Shown: positions 52,378-60,614 of the stretch, one piece after another
Layout: every line of letters begins with the position of its first letter
Numbering within the stretch: position 1 is the first letter of the stretch
From: Ornatilinea sp.
Lineage (GTDB): Bacteria > Chloroflexota > Anaerolineae > Anaerolineales > Anaerolineaceae
NCBI GenBank assembly: GCA_018433975.1
Contig: JAHDQE010000043.1
Location: 62,001-126,000, forward strand
Length of the DNA: 64,000 nucleotides
Direction of reading: 5' to 3'
Notes under the pieces: model-generated
Databases searched by the model: none
Told to the model about the DNA's origin: nothing
The model's input: the letters and a program-made list of their open reading frames with translations, nothing else
Made by a program: the position numbers and the translations under genes

Positions 52378-52929
52378 ATGATACATAAGAAATTGAGCTG
52401 GATTACCCTCATTTCTGTGGTTGGATTGCTGATCCTCGCGGCCTGCTCTCCCAAGGAGCTTTCCGTTCAGGACCCCGCAGAGGATTTTGAACTGGTGAAC
52501 TTTACCGGGGAAAAGGTGGCATTATCCACTTTCATTGGAGAGGAGCCTGTGCTGTTGTTCTTTCACATGGCGGATGGCTGACCGCCCTGCATGACCCAAA
52601 TCGTTGATTTGGAAAACAGCACGACTTTTAACGATCTGGATATCCAGTTGATCAGCATTGCGGCGGACCCCGTAGATGTCCTGAGAAGTGCCGCGGCGGA
52701 ATATGGCGTCGCAACGCCGCTGCTCTCCGATGGCGATAAGGCCGTTTCCAACCGTTACGGCGTGATGAAATGGGCCACAAAAGGCGGCGAGCCCAGCCAC
52801 ACCTTTGTCCTCATCGGCAAAGACGGAAAAATCGCCTGGGTTCAGGATTACGGCGCGGCCGAGAATGGGGGCAGGATGTATGTCCCGCTCGAAGAGCTCC
52901 TGCCGGAGATTGAACGAGCACTGAAATGA
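52378..52929 (+). CDS. Redoxin-family lipoprotein with in-frame TGA, probable selenoprotein
   Basis: 183 residues if the TGA at 52579-52581 (codon 68) is read as selenocysteine. Signal peptide with lipobox LAAC (Cys 23), so it acts outside the membrane. The fold is thioredoxin/AhpC-like: DPAEDFELVNFTGEKVALS, then VLLFFHMADG-U-PPC at the active site (Sec in place of the first Cys of CxxC), and SHTFVLIGKDGKIAWVQDYGA. The frame continues perfectly after the TGA. A hairpin with its loop 22-24 nt downstream of the TGA matches a bacterial SECIS. AGGAG precedes ATG 52378. Confidence 0.85.
52579..52612 (+). promoter_or_regulatory. TGA codon and SECIS-like hairpin
   Basis: TGA followed 14 nt later by CCAAATC-gtt-GATTTGG: a perfect 7-bp stem with a small loop beginning with G, 22-24 nt from the TGA. 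Bacterial SECIS elements require a small apical loop with an early G at roughly 16-37 nt from the codon, which fits. Confidence 0.75.
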
Positions 52930-52933
52930 AATT

Positions 52934-52970
52934 AACGCCTTCGGGAGAGACCTTCCGGAGGCGTTTTTGT
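52934..52970 (+). terminator. Terminator after the redoxin gene
   Basis: AACGCC/GGCGTT with inner pairs CCGG..., followed by TTTGT, 5 nt past the stop. Confidence 0.75.
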
Positions 52971-53121
52971 ATTGCTCTGCTTTCAAGGTCTTCAATATAG
53001 GCCATCTTGCCCGCATGAAAATGGGTCGCCTGACGCTGTAATAATTCCCCTCACCGCACTACACTGAGGATAGAGCAACCCTGTCGGCTCCGCCGTTGAA
53101 TATTTTATTCGGTTGAAAAAA

Positions 53122-53508
53122 ATGAATTCGATCAAGCATTTTGACTCGCTGCCAATAGATACGGATGAACTGGTTCTGGCAGTCACGGGTGCACTCAAAG
53201 AAAAAAAATTTGAGTTTCACCCCTCCTTCAACCTGCGGCATGCCAGGACACAGCAAAAAGATTACCCGTGTTTCTATCACGGCACAGAGAACTGCTCCTG
53301 TCAGATGGTTGTGCTCCAGATCTACCGGAATTCTTCCCGGCGGAATGGAGAATCTCCCATAACGCTGGTCTTGTACGGTCAGGACGACCAGACCCAGATC
53401 TCTTTTATCGAAAGCCAGGAGCATTTATCGGAGACCACGCTTCAGGAGTGTCTGGATATCGTTCTCGATAGGGTTCAGGTTTTGATAAAAAAGAAAGTGA
53501 GTGTATAA
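53122..53508 (+). CDS. Small unknown protein
   Basis: 128 residues, alpha/beta, with a cysteine triad CFYHGTENCSCQ near 51-62. The outline (N-terminal helix ELVLAVTGALKEKKFEF, then a strand with FHP, later VLYGQDDQT) resembles the DUF302 layout, and a true DUF302 protein lies at 55360, but key residues differ. One base separates its stop from the following ATG, so it is coupled to the Met-rich protein. ATG 53122 is preferred over TTG 53113. Confidence 0.6.
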   Translation: MNSIKHFDSLPIDTDELVLAVTGALKEKKFEFHPSFNLRHARTQQKDYPCFYHGTENCSCQMVVLQIYRNSSRRNGESPITLVLYGQDDQTQISFIESQEHLSETTLQECLDIVLDRVQVLIKKKVSV

Positions 53509-53509
53509 G

Positions 53510-54319
53510 ATGAAACGAATCATCCTGTTTATTCTGATTGGACTGGCGATTTTGATCGTGGCATGCGGACTTCTGGCGTTGGGTTTTACCGTCGGGCGGG
53601 GATCCTGGGGTACGTCAGGATTCTGGCCGTTCAACCGGATAGGCTCCGGATTCTTCGGGATGCCGATGCACAATGGATGGTACAGCAATAATGCAAGGGG
53701 TGGATTCCGAGGAAACAGAGGGCAAAATTTTACAAACAACCCCGGGACTCCGGGAAATTATCCATGCGGAGACGATCAATGGGGAACCTGCTTCGCCAAC
53801 CCGTCACAGGGAGCGGTCCTGACCCTTTCACAGGCTGAAGGTGCCGTGAAAGATTACATTGCCGGGTTTGATGTTTCCCTCGAAATTGGCGAGATCATGA
53901 TCTTCGATAACCACGCCTACGCCGAGATCGTGGAAACGGATACCGGCATCGGCGCGATGGAAGTCCTGGTGGACCCAGTCAGCTTGAATGTGTATCCGGA
54001 ATACGGTCCCAATATGATGTGGAATCAGAAATACGGCATGATGGGGGGCATGATGGGTTATTCCAATTGGAATACCACCGCAGAGATGTCCGTTACCGAA
54101 CAGGAAGCCGTTGCCCTCGCCCATGATTATCTGGACCGTTACGAACCGGGGCTGGAAGTGGAACACCATGTGGATCCGTTTTATGGCTATTACACCCTGC
54201 ATACTTTGCAAGATGGTGAAGTGGTTGGGATGTTGAGCGTTCACGGTTCAACCGGTCAGGTCTTCCTGCACCAATGGCACGGCACCTTCATCGAAATGAC
54301 CGAGGAACATGAGGAATAA
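53510..54319 (+). CDS. Membrane-anchored Met/Gly-rich protein
   Basis: 269 residues. One membrane segment at the N-terminus (about 4-26), then a Gly/Asn-rich linker and a domain with two PepSY-like halves (LTLSQAEGAVKDYIAGF...IFDNHAYAEIVE and VTEQEAVALAHDYLDRY...LHTLQDGEVVGMLSVHGSTGQV). Between them lies YGMMGGMMGYSNW, a Met cluster of the kind that binds copper(I). Metal handling in the envelope, next to a redoxin, is inferred. Confidence 0.65.
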   Translation: MKRIILFILIGLAILIVACGLLALGFTVGRGSWGTSGFWPFNRIGSGFFGMPMHNGWYSNNARGGFRGNRGQNFTNNPGTPGNYPCGDDQWGTCFANPSQGAVLTLSQAEGAVKDYIAGFDVSLEIGEIMIFDNHAYAEIVETDTGIGAMEVLVDPVSLNVYPEYGPNMMWNQKYGMMGGMMGYSNWNTTAEMSVTEQEAVALAHDYLDRYEPGLEVEHHVDPFYGYYTLHTLQDGEVVGMLSVHGSTGQVFLHQWHGTFIEMTEEHEE

Positions 54320-54374
54320 CTGCCGGGCTGTCAAATAGCCCGTTCCGCTGGCAACCGGAACAAACCAGTAGTAA

Positions 54375-54413
54375 AGATGCAGCCCGGGAATAATGATTCT
54401 CCGGGCTGCATCT
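54375..54413. terminator. Bidirectional terminator
   Basis: 13-bp perfect stem AGATGCAGCCCGG/CCGGGCTGCATCT between convergent genes, with CATTTTG on the plus side. Confidence 0.75.
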
Positions 54414-55273
54414 CATTTTGTGTCTAAATTTTTTATCAGAAAATCCAGCATTTCGTTCCAGGCATCTTGAGCCGGACCTGGTTCGCGGATGGTTTCCGTG
54501 TTTACGAAGGCATGACCCACCCCAAGGTAAACCGAGATCGTGTTGGCGATGCCGCGCGCGTCCATCGCCGCGCCAAAACCGCGCACGTCCTCCAATGGAA
54601 TGCTGCCGTCTTCTTCCCCAAAGATACCCAGCACCGGGCCATTCTCGCCCAGACTGCCCAGCGATTCCGGGTTCGTGATCGGGTCGCTGCCTTAAAAGAT
54701 CACACTGGCGCACAGGTCAGGAGATGCCACTCCAAACTGCATGACCTGCGTACCGCTGAAACAGAAGCCCACGGCGCCCACCCAGGTCGGGTCGACTCCA
54801 TCGAGATGAGACAGATATTCCGCTGCTGCCTGAACACCCGTCGCGACCTGTTCCTGCGGGGTGGAAAGCACCAGGTAGATCGCCGGGGCACCAGCCGGGT
54901 AATCTTTCCGCGGTACGCGTCCACTGCCATAACAGTATAAATCCTGGTCCGCCAGCAAGTCTGCCTTGCGGATCACATCTTCATTGATTCCGTAAAACTC
55001 GTGGATCAGGAGTACGGCGGGATGCAGACCAGGCCCAGCCTGCTGCGTCAGATAGGCATTCAGTGTCATCCCATCCGGCCCGGGGAAAGTGGAGTCGGTG
55101 AAATCGATAGCCACCTGGATAGGGTTCACAGCGTCATATATGATGGTCCCAATCAACGCCAGAGCAGCCAGCGCCGCCGCACCCAGCAGGGTACGCGCTA
55201 AATGCACCGGCCAATAAAAAGACAGATGAAAGATCCCATTCTTAATCCGGAACGGAGCGCAGTGCTGCTCCAA
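54413..55273 (-). pseudogene. Degraded dienelactone hydrolase with membrane anchor
   Basis: Homology to DLH-family hydrolases runs along the whole length (HPAVLLIHEFYGINEDVIRKADLLADQ, LSTPQEQVA, GAVGFCFSGTQVM, LGIFGEEDGSIP, GVGHAF). Three lesions are visible: two compensating frameshifts between about 54895 and 54960 (the correct VMAVDAYRGK is in another frame), and TAA at 54692-54694 where VIFYGSDP would need a Tyr codon. The N-terminus has a membrane segment. It is inactive as sequenced. Confidence 0.75.
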
Positions 55274-55359
55274 CTTGTTCCGGTAAAAGGTTGCACACCC
55301 GCGTGAAAAGCGTGATTCCTCCGGATAGAATGGATTTATCTTAATGGAGGTAATGGATC

Positions 55360-55767
55360 ATGACCGAACCGATTGCAATACAAGTTACATTGAAGACGGA
55401 AAACTTTCAACAGGCGCTTGAAGCCGTTACAGACGCGCTCCAAAAACAGGGTTTTGGCGTTGTCTCGCAGCTCGATCTCAAAGGAAAATTTCAGGAAAAA
55501 CTGTCGAAAGACTTTCGACCTTATACCATACTGGGGGCCTGCAACCCTCCGCTGGCTTATCGCGCGCTGCAATCCGATTCCCAATCCGGCTTAATGCTGC
55601 CCTGCAGCGTGGTGGTCGAACAGAGTCCGGATGGCTTCCTGGTGTCGGCCGCCAACCCCAGGGTCTTAATGGGCCTGGAGCACTTTGACGGGAACGAAAC
55701 CCTCTTACAGGTTGCCGACGAAGCCTATGACCGGCTGGACCGCGCTCTGCAATCTCTGGCAAGCTGA
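55360..55767 (+). CDS. DUF302-family protein
   Basis: 135 residues. Characteristic DUF302 blocks: LQKQGFGVVSQLDLKGKFQEKL (about 28-49), FRPYTILGACNPPLAYRAL (about 52-70), LMLPCSVVVEQ. The fold is a small beta-alpha sandwich of unknown role, sometimes linked to heme or metal handling. GGAGG precedes ATG 55360. Confidence 0.85.
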   Translation: MTEPIAIQVTLKTENFQQALEAVTDALQKQGFGVVSQLDLKGKFQEKLSKDFRPYTILGACNPPLAYRALQSDSQSGLMLPCSVVVEQSPDGFLVSAANPRVLMGLEHFDGNETLLQVADEAYDRLDRALQSLAS

Positions 55768-56079
55768 ACGCTGAAAGCGGCAGAAGCGGTTTACCTGCCG
55801 TCCTGCCGCTCTCGTGTCGCTGCGAGCCGCCGGATGATTTTACGGCGGCGCGGCAGCCTCCCCCTTGGTGCCGGGAAAGCCGGCATCTCCCATTTTTCCG
55901 GTTAGTCGATTTTTATAGGTTGGATTGAGCGGTGCATGGCTGGTCAAAACCCGGCAGGGATCCAAGCGAAACCCAACAAGATACACCTTACCCCAAAATC
56001 AGCAGGCGGAAAAGATTCCTGCCTGCTGATGAGAATTCTGTTAAAGTAAATCGGAAGATCTTTTTCCCTGATGCCCCGC
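55768..56079. other. Intergenic with hairpins and a degenerate REP
   Basis: AGCGGCAG/CTGCCGCT (55783-55811) follows the DUF302 gene. A degenerate GGTTGGATTGAGC...GCGAAACCCAAC repeat at 55917-55981 resembles the REP at 29010. AGCAGG...CCTGCT (about 55998-56025) lies past the stop of the convergent HEAT gene. No gene seen. Confidence 0.5.
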
Positions 56080-56832
56080 TCATCGGTTGAGCTGATTCAG
56101 CGCGTAGGCTGCATCGCGCACCACCTGTTCATCGGGGTCCGCCAGCAGCACCTGGAGCGGCTGCCTGGCCCGCGGGTCACCCAACTCACCAAGGGCACGC
56201 GCCGCCGCCCGCACGGCCTCATTTTCTTCCCGAATGACGGCTTCGTGACGCAGCACTGCCCGTTGGCGTAAAATTTCTTCATCCAGACCCTTGACCATAC
56301 TGCGCAGCAGCCCGGCCGCATGTTGGCGGATGCGCGGGCGCTCTTTGACCAGGCTGTTCAGGAACATCCCGGCGGCTTCCCGGCGGGCTTCGTCGTCATT
56401 TTTACGTTCATCATCCTGCATAAACGTCTCGGTCGCCGCCAAACGCAGCGCCGAATTGGCCTGAAGGTCGGGTACCAGGGGCTCCAACAGGTCCGCGATG
56501 GGCTGCTCGCCGGACTGGATCTCCGCGATTTGTTCCTCCAGCATCCGGCGGTTGGGGCTGGTGAGGGCACCCATCAATGGATCCACCGCCGTTTTATCGC
56601 CAATCCGCCCCAACGCGCGCGCCACCAGCGTCCGCAGGTGCACATCCGGGAGCTCGAGCGCTTTGATCAGCGAAGCCACTGCGGTTTCGTCTCCCACCAA
56701 TTCCAGCGCCTCGGCGGCGGCATAGCTGATGCCAAAGTGATGGTCGTAAAACAGCGCCTTTGCCAATCCTTTGATATTGCGCTGCGCTTTGAGCTTTTCA
56801 ATCTTGGGCGGGCCGAAAATTAAATGCCACAT
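56080..56832 (-). CDS. HEAT-repeat protein
   Basis: 250 residues made of HEAT/PBS repeats of about 30 residues: FGISYAAAEALELVGDETAVASLIKAL, VHLRTLVARALGRIGDKTAVDPL, AAARALGELGDPRARQPL, VVRDAAYALNQL. Forms a superhelical binding surface; no catalytic residues. It is divergent from the ketopantoate reductase gene. Confidence 0.85.
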   Translation of the reverse strand: MWHLIFGPPKIEKLKAQRNIKGLAKALFYDHHFGISYAAAEALELVGDETAVASLIKALELPDVHLRTLVARALGRIGDKTAVDPLMGALTSPNRRMLEEQIAEIQSGEQPIADLLEPLVPDLQANSALRLAATETFMQDDERKNDDEARREAAGMFLNSLVKERPRIRQHAAGLLRSMVKGLDEEILRQRAVLRHEAVIREENEAVRAAARALGELGDPRARQPLQVLLADPDEQVVRDAAYALNQLNR

Positions 56833-57108
56833 ATCGTTCTCCTGGTCGGCGGGCCATTGTGCCCGGCGTAATGTTGGATCTTCTCCCCAATTATAAGTGA
56901 AATCGGACTACGCGGGAATTTCTCTTTCCAACGCCTGCAATCACCGTACGCTATGTCGCTGCTTTCCCGGCATCGTCCCGCGCCGGATGAATCACGGGTT
57001 CCGGCGGCTCCTGCGGGGCCTCGCAGAGACGGGGTATAATACTCAAAATTTTCAGATGCCTGAACAGCCTTACGGGGTTGCAGCAGGGCCATCGGACAGG
57101 AAACCACC

Positions 57109-58029
57109 ATGCCAGAGATTAAAAATGTCGCCATCCTCGGCGCGGGCGCGATGGGCGCTCACTATGCCGCTTGCTTTTTCGAAGCTCCCGAATTTTCAAC
57201 CGCACTGATTGCCAGCGGCGAACGCTTTGACCGCCTCCAACAGGACGGCCTGGTCGTCAACGGGAAGCATTACGCCATCCCGGTTGTCAACCCGGAGCAA
57301 GCCGCCTCGCCAATGGACCTGATCATTGTGGCACTTAAGCACCACCACCTCAGCAGCGCGGTTCATGATTTACGCAATTTTGTCGGCCCCGACACCCTCC
57401 TGCTCTCCGTGATGAACGGGCTCGACAGCGAAGAAACCCTCACCGCAGCCTATGGAGCAGAAAAAGTGGTCTATGCCATGACAGTGGGGATTGACGCGGT
57501 CCGGGAAGGCAACCAGGTAGTTTACTCCAAACCCGGAACGGTTTACTTTGGCGAAGCCGAGAACACCATCCTCACCGAGCGCGTCCGGCGGATACAGTCC
57601 GCGTTTGACCGCGCCGGGATCGCCCACACCACCCCCACCGATATGATCCGCTGGATGTGGTGGAAGTTCATGGTCAATGTTGGCGTAAACCAGGCCTCGG
57701 CCGTCATGCGTGCCCCATACAGCGTCTTCCAGACCCTGCCCGATGCCCAGGCCGTGATGGAAGCGCTGATGCGCGAGGTAATTCAGGTGGCGCAGGTTGC
57801 CGGGGTCAATCTCACCGAGAAGGACCTGACCGACTGGTACAAATTCCTCAACACCCTCTCACCGCAGGGCAAAACCTCCATGCTGCAGGATATCGAAGCC
57901 GGGCGAAAAACCGAAGTAGAGCTGTTCGCCGGGAAGATGGTTTCCCTGGGCAGGCAGTATAACGTCCCTACCCCCGTCAACCAGACCATCCTCGATATCA
58001 TTCACGTCCTGGAGAAAACTGCCGCGTAA
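57109..58029 (+). CDS. panE: 2-dehydropantoate 2-reductase family protein
   Basis: 306 residues, cytosolic NADPH-dependent reductase of ketopantoate to pantoate, in coenzyme A synthesis. N-terminal Rossmann GAGAMGAHYA (near 10), LIIVALKHHH near 73, conserved KFMVNVGVNQASA near 186-198 with the catalytic Lys, and the helical C-terminal domain with GRKTEVELFAGKMV. Some paralogues act on other 2-keto acids. AGGAAA lies before the ATG. Confidence 0.8.
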   Translation: MPEIKNVAILGAGAMGAHYAACFFEAPEFSTALIASGERFDRLQQDGLVVNGKHYAIPVVNPEQAASPMDLIIVALKHHHLSSAVHDLRNFVGPDTLLLSVMNGLDSEETLTAAYGAEKVVYAMTVGIDAVREGNQVVYSKPGTVYFGEAENTILTERVRRIQSAFDRAGIAHTTPTDMIRWMWWKFMVNVGVNQASAVMRAPYSVFQTLPDAQAVMEALMREVIQVAQVAGVNLTEKDLTDWYKFLNTLSPQGKTSMLQDIEAGRKTEVELFAGKMVSLGRQYNVPTPVNQTILDIIHVLEKTAA

Positions 58030-58046
58030 AAACATCCCGGGCGCCG

Positions 58047-58080
58047 GCATTCTTGAAAATTAAATATTTTTCAAGAATGC
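58047..58080. terminator. Bidirectional terminator overlapping the VanZ gene end
   Basis: GCATTCTTGAAAAT/ATTTTTCAAGAATGC with a 5-nt loop; the stop codon of the minus-strand VanZ gene lies inside it. Confidence 0.7.
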
Positions 58081-58659
58081 GCGGGCAGCCACCTTGTAAA
58101 AATAAGCTGCCAGCCCGCGCGGCTGGATGTCCAATGCCCTGATCGCCCAGTAATATAAGCCGGCACAAATCAGGAAGAGCACATATCCGATCAGGACGCC
58201 AGAAGCGTTAAAGATAACATCATTCACGTCGATCACCCGGTAGCCGCAGTGGACAATCGCGGAAATCACCAGCTGCAAAGCCTCGATACCCAGGCCAACC
58301 GACAGCGGCTGCCACAGCATATCCCAAAACCGGACGCGCATCACAAAGCTGATTCCAAAACCAAACGGCAGGGTCAAAAGCGTATTCAGCACAACCCCCC
58401 GGAGGATGGCTTCAGCAGCGGCGCGGTCTCCAAAGTAAAAGGGAATCCAATTTACCGATACTCGAAAAATGTAGGAACTTCCACCGCAGCCGAGGGGGAT
58501 TGGAAAGATCGTTTCTTTTAAAACCAGCATCAGATAGACCCAGAACGCCGAAAAACAGAACAGGTAAGAAAGGTCATGTTTCCGGCGCCACAGGACCAGA
58601 AGCAGAACGGATAGGATCACCAGTCCGATCAAGAACGTATGCCAATCGAAATACAGCAT
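58060..58659 (-). CDS. VanZ-family membrane protein
   Basis: 199 residues with five or six membrane segments. The VanZ pattern is visible: VLKETIFPIP near 46, RVSVNWIPFYFG, GVVLNTLLTLPFGFGISFV and IVHCGYRVIDVNDVIFNASGVLIGY, the last being the family's most conserved block. Family members confer teicoplanin resistance or influence wall processes. It follows the ABC permease gene by about 30 nt in the same direction. Confidence 0.85.
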   Translation of the reverse strand: MLYFDWHTFLIGLVILSVLLLVLWRRKHDLSYLFCFSAFWVYLMLVLKETIFPIPLGCGGSSYIFRVSVNWIPFYFGDRAAAEAILRGVVLNTLLTLPFGFGISFVMRVRFWDMLWQPLSVGLGIEALQLVISAIVHCGYRVIDVNDVIFNASGVLIGYVLFLICAGLYYWAIRALDIQPRGLAAYFYKVAARAFLKNI

Positions 58660-58689
58660 TCCCGGACTACCTCATAAACTTAAAATGTT

Positions 58690-59868
58690 CTATCGCCCGT
58701 AGAGGACCTGTTCGCGTTCAAACAGGCGGATCGCCACAAAGATCAGTACCGCACTTACCACCAACGTAGCCCCTATAGAAATCCAGAACAGGTCAGGCCG
58801 CACCGTTTCACCGCGCAGGACCGCGTTGACCAGCACCGATTGTGAATAAGATGGGATCAGCATCATTCCCGGCGTAGCCTTGGTGGAAAGGAACCCCACA
58901 AACGCTCCGGGGGAAGCCAGTACCAGCGGGACCAACCCCAGGTAGGTTTGCGCTTCTTTAAAGCTTTTTGTAAAGGTCGCAACCACCATTTGAATGGACG
59001 ATGCCAGCAGCACCAGCGGCAGCAAAAGCCAGAAAACGGTCCACAGCGCAGGAATTTCGATCTGCATGGGCATCCCGGTAAACTCTTCCAATGGAACCAG
59101 GTTGAACATCGCGCCAAAAAACACCATCGCCAGCACCAGAGTCAGGATTGCGAAGGGCAGCGAGGCCAGTAGTTTGCCCAGCACGAAATCCCGGCGGCGA
59201 ACCGGATTGATCAGCAGCGGCTCCAGCGAACCGCGCTCCCGTTCTCCGGCAGTAGCATCAATAATCACATACATTCCGCCCACACAAATCGTCACAATCA
59301 GCATAAACGGCATCATATTCAGAAAAACCAACGTCTGGCTTTGCGGCGTGGATACATCCATCTGGCCCACTGAGATCGCATTCAGCAGCGCCGGGTTCAC
59401 ACCCCGCGCCAGCAGCCGTACCGAGCCAATGGTCTGGCTGTAGGTGTACAGCAGTGTACGGACTCGTTGGATGAAATCCAGTGAAGCCTGGCGGGAAGTA
59501 TCCACCACCAGCCACACCGGAGCCGGTTCCCCGGCCAGAAAGGCCTCTCCATAATCTTCCGAGATGATCAGCACGGCCTCCACCTCGCCCTCGCGCACCG
59601 CAGATTCCGGATCTTCCGGCGCTGCAAGCAGCTCGACATTGTTCTCTTCCAGGAAAGACACTAAACCCGGGGCGTTCTCCGCGCCGCTCACCGGTAGGCG
59701 CAGTACGGTCTCAATCGGATCGCCAAACAGCGACTTACCAAGAACGATGATGAAGACCACCAGGAACGCGGGAGAAAACAGCGGCGTCAGCAAAGCACTG
59801 GAGATGGACCGGCGGTCGCGCAGGTTATCCAGCACTTCTTTTTTGAACACTACCCAGATCGGTTTCAT
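58690..59868 (-). CDS. ABC-2-type transporter permease
   Basis: 392 residues. One N-terminal membrane segment (about 26-46), a large extracytoplasmic domain (about 50-175), then five or six C-terminal segments, the NatB/ABC-2 layout. AGERERGSLEPLLINPVRRRDFVLGK near 207-232 is the characteristic coupling motif. It overlaps the ATPase stop by four bases. Exports sodium, drugs or lipids in relatives. Confidence 0.85.
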   Translation of the reverse strand: MKPIWVVFKKEVLDNLRDRRSISSALLTPLFSPAFLVVFIIVLGKSLFGDPIETVLRLPVSGAENAPGLVSFLEENNVELLAAPEDPESAVREGEVEAVLIISEDYGEAFLAGEPAPVWLVVDTSRQASLDFIQRVRTLLYTYSQTIGSVRLLARGVNPALLNAISVGQMDVSTPQSQTLVFLNMMPFMLIVTICVGGMYVIIDATAGERERGSLEPLLINPVRRRDFVLGKLLASLPFAILTLVLAMVFFGAMFNLVPLEEFTGMPMQIEIPALWTVFWLLLPLVLLASSIQMVVATFTKSFKEAQTYLGLVPLVLASPGAFVGFLSTKATPGMMLIPSYSQSVLVNAVLRGETVRPDLFWISIGATLVVSAVLIFVAIRLFEREQVLYGR

Positions 59869-60599
59869 CGCTCCAGCCCCTCCTCTGTCCCAATCAGGTC
59901 CACAAAAGCATCCTCCAGGTCCTCTTTACCGGTACGCATCCGCAGCTCCTCCGGCGTACCGCTGGCAACCACCATGCCTTTGGCAATCACCACAATCCGG
60001 TCGCACAGCACTGCCACTTCCTGCATGATATGGCTGGAAAGCAGCACGCAGCGTCCCTCATCGCGGAGCTGGCGGATGAAGCGCCGCATGGCGCGGGTGC
60101 TCATCACATCCAACCCGGCAGTCGGCTCATCCAGCAGGATATTACGCGGATCATGAACCAGCGCACGCGCGATGGATACCTTGACCCGTTCGCCGGTTGA
60201 GAAACCTTCCGTGCGGCGGTCTGCAATATCCTCCATTTCCAGCAGGTTCAGCAAACGATTAATGCGTCGTGTCAGGTCTGCCCCGTTCAGCCCGTGCAGT
60301 TCACCATAATAACGGATGTTCTCGCGTGCCGTCAGGCGGGGATACAGGCCGTGACCTTCGGGCAGCACGCCCACCCGGGCCCGCACATCCAGCGGACGAC
60401 CACATACGTCCAACCCATCCACGAATGCTTGACCCAATTCGGGTTTAAGAATGGTGTACAGCACCCGCAGGGTAGTGGTTTTCCCCGCTCCATTGGGTCC
60501 CAACAGACCGGTCACCTTTCCATCTTCGGCACGGAAAGAGACTCCGCGCAGAGCCTCAACTTTACCAAAAGATTTTTTCAGATCATGGACTTCAATCAT
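59865..60599 (-). CDS. ABC transporter ATPase, NatA-like
   Basis: 244 residues. Walker A GPNGAGKTT (near 34), Q-loop region, signature FSTGERVKVSIARAL (near 134), Walker B ILLDEPTAGLD (near 154), H-loop SSHIMQEV. It energises the ABC-2 permease. GGAGGGGAGA precedes ATG 60599. It lies 15 nt after the S33 hydrolase gene, in one operon. Confidence 0.9.
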   Translation of the reverse strand: MIEVHDLKKSFGKVEALRGVSFRAEDGKVTGLLGPNGAGKTTTLRVLYTILKPELGQAFVDGLDVCGRPLDVRARVGVLPEGHGLYPRLTARENIRYYGELHGLNGADLTRRINRLLNLLEMEDIADRRTEGFSTGERVKVSIARALVHDPRNILLDEPTAGLDVMSTRAMRRFIRQLRDEGRCVLLSSHIMQEVAVLCDRIVVIAKGMVVASGTPEELRMRTGKEDLEDAFVDLIGTEEGLER

Positions 60600-60614
60600 G
60601 TATTCTCCCTCCCC

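Noticed and set aside
54692..54694. TAA in the hydrolase as a recoded codon, by analogy with the TGA at 52579
   Set aside because: TAA is not recoded for Sec or Pyl, there is no SECIS-like hairpin, and the gene has two further frame lesions.
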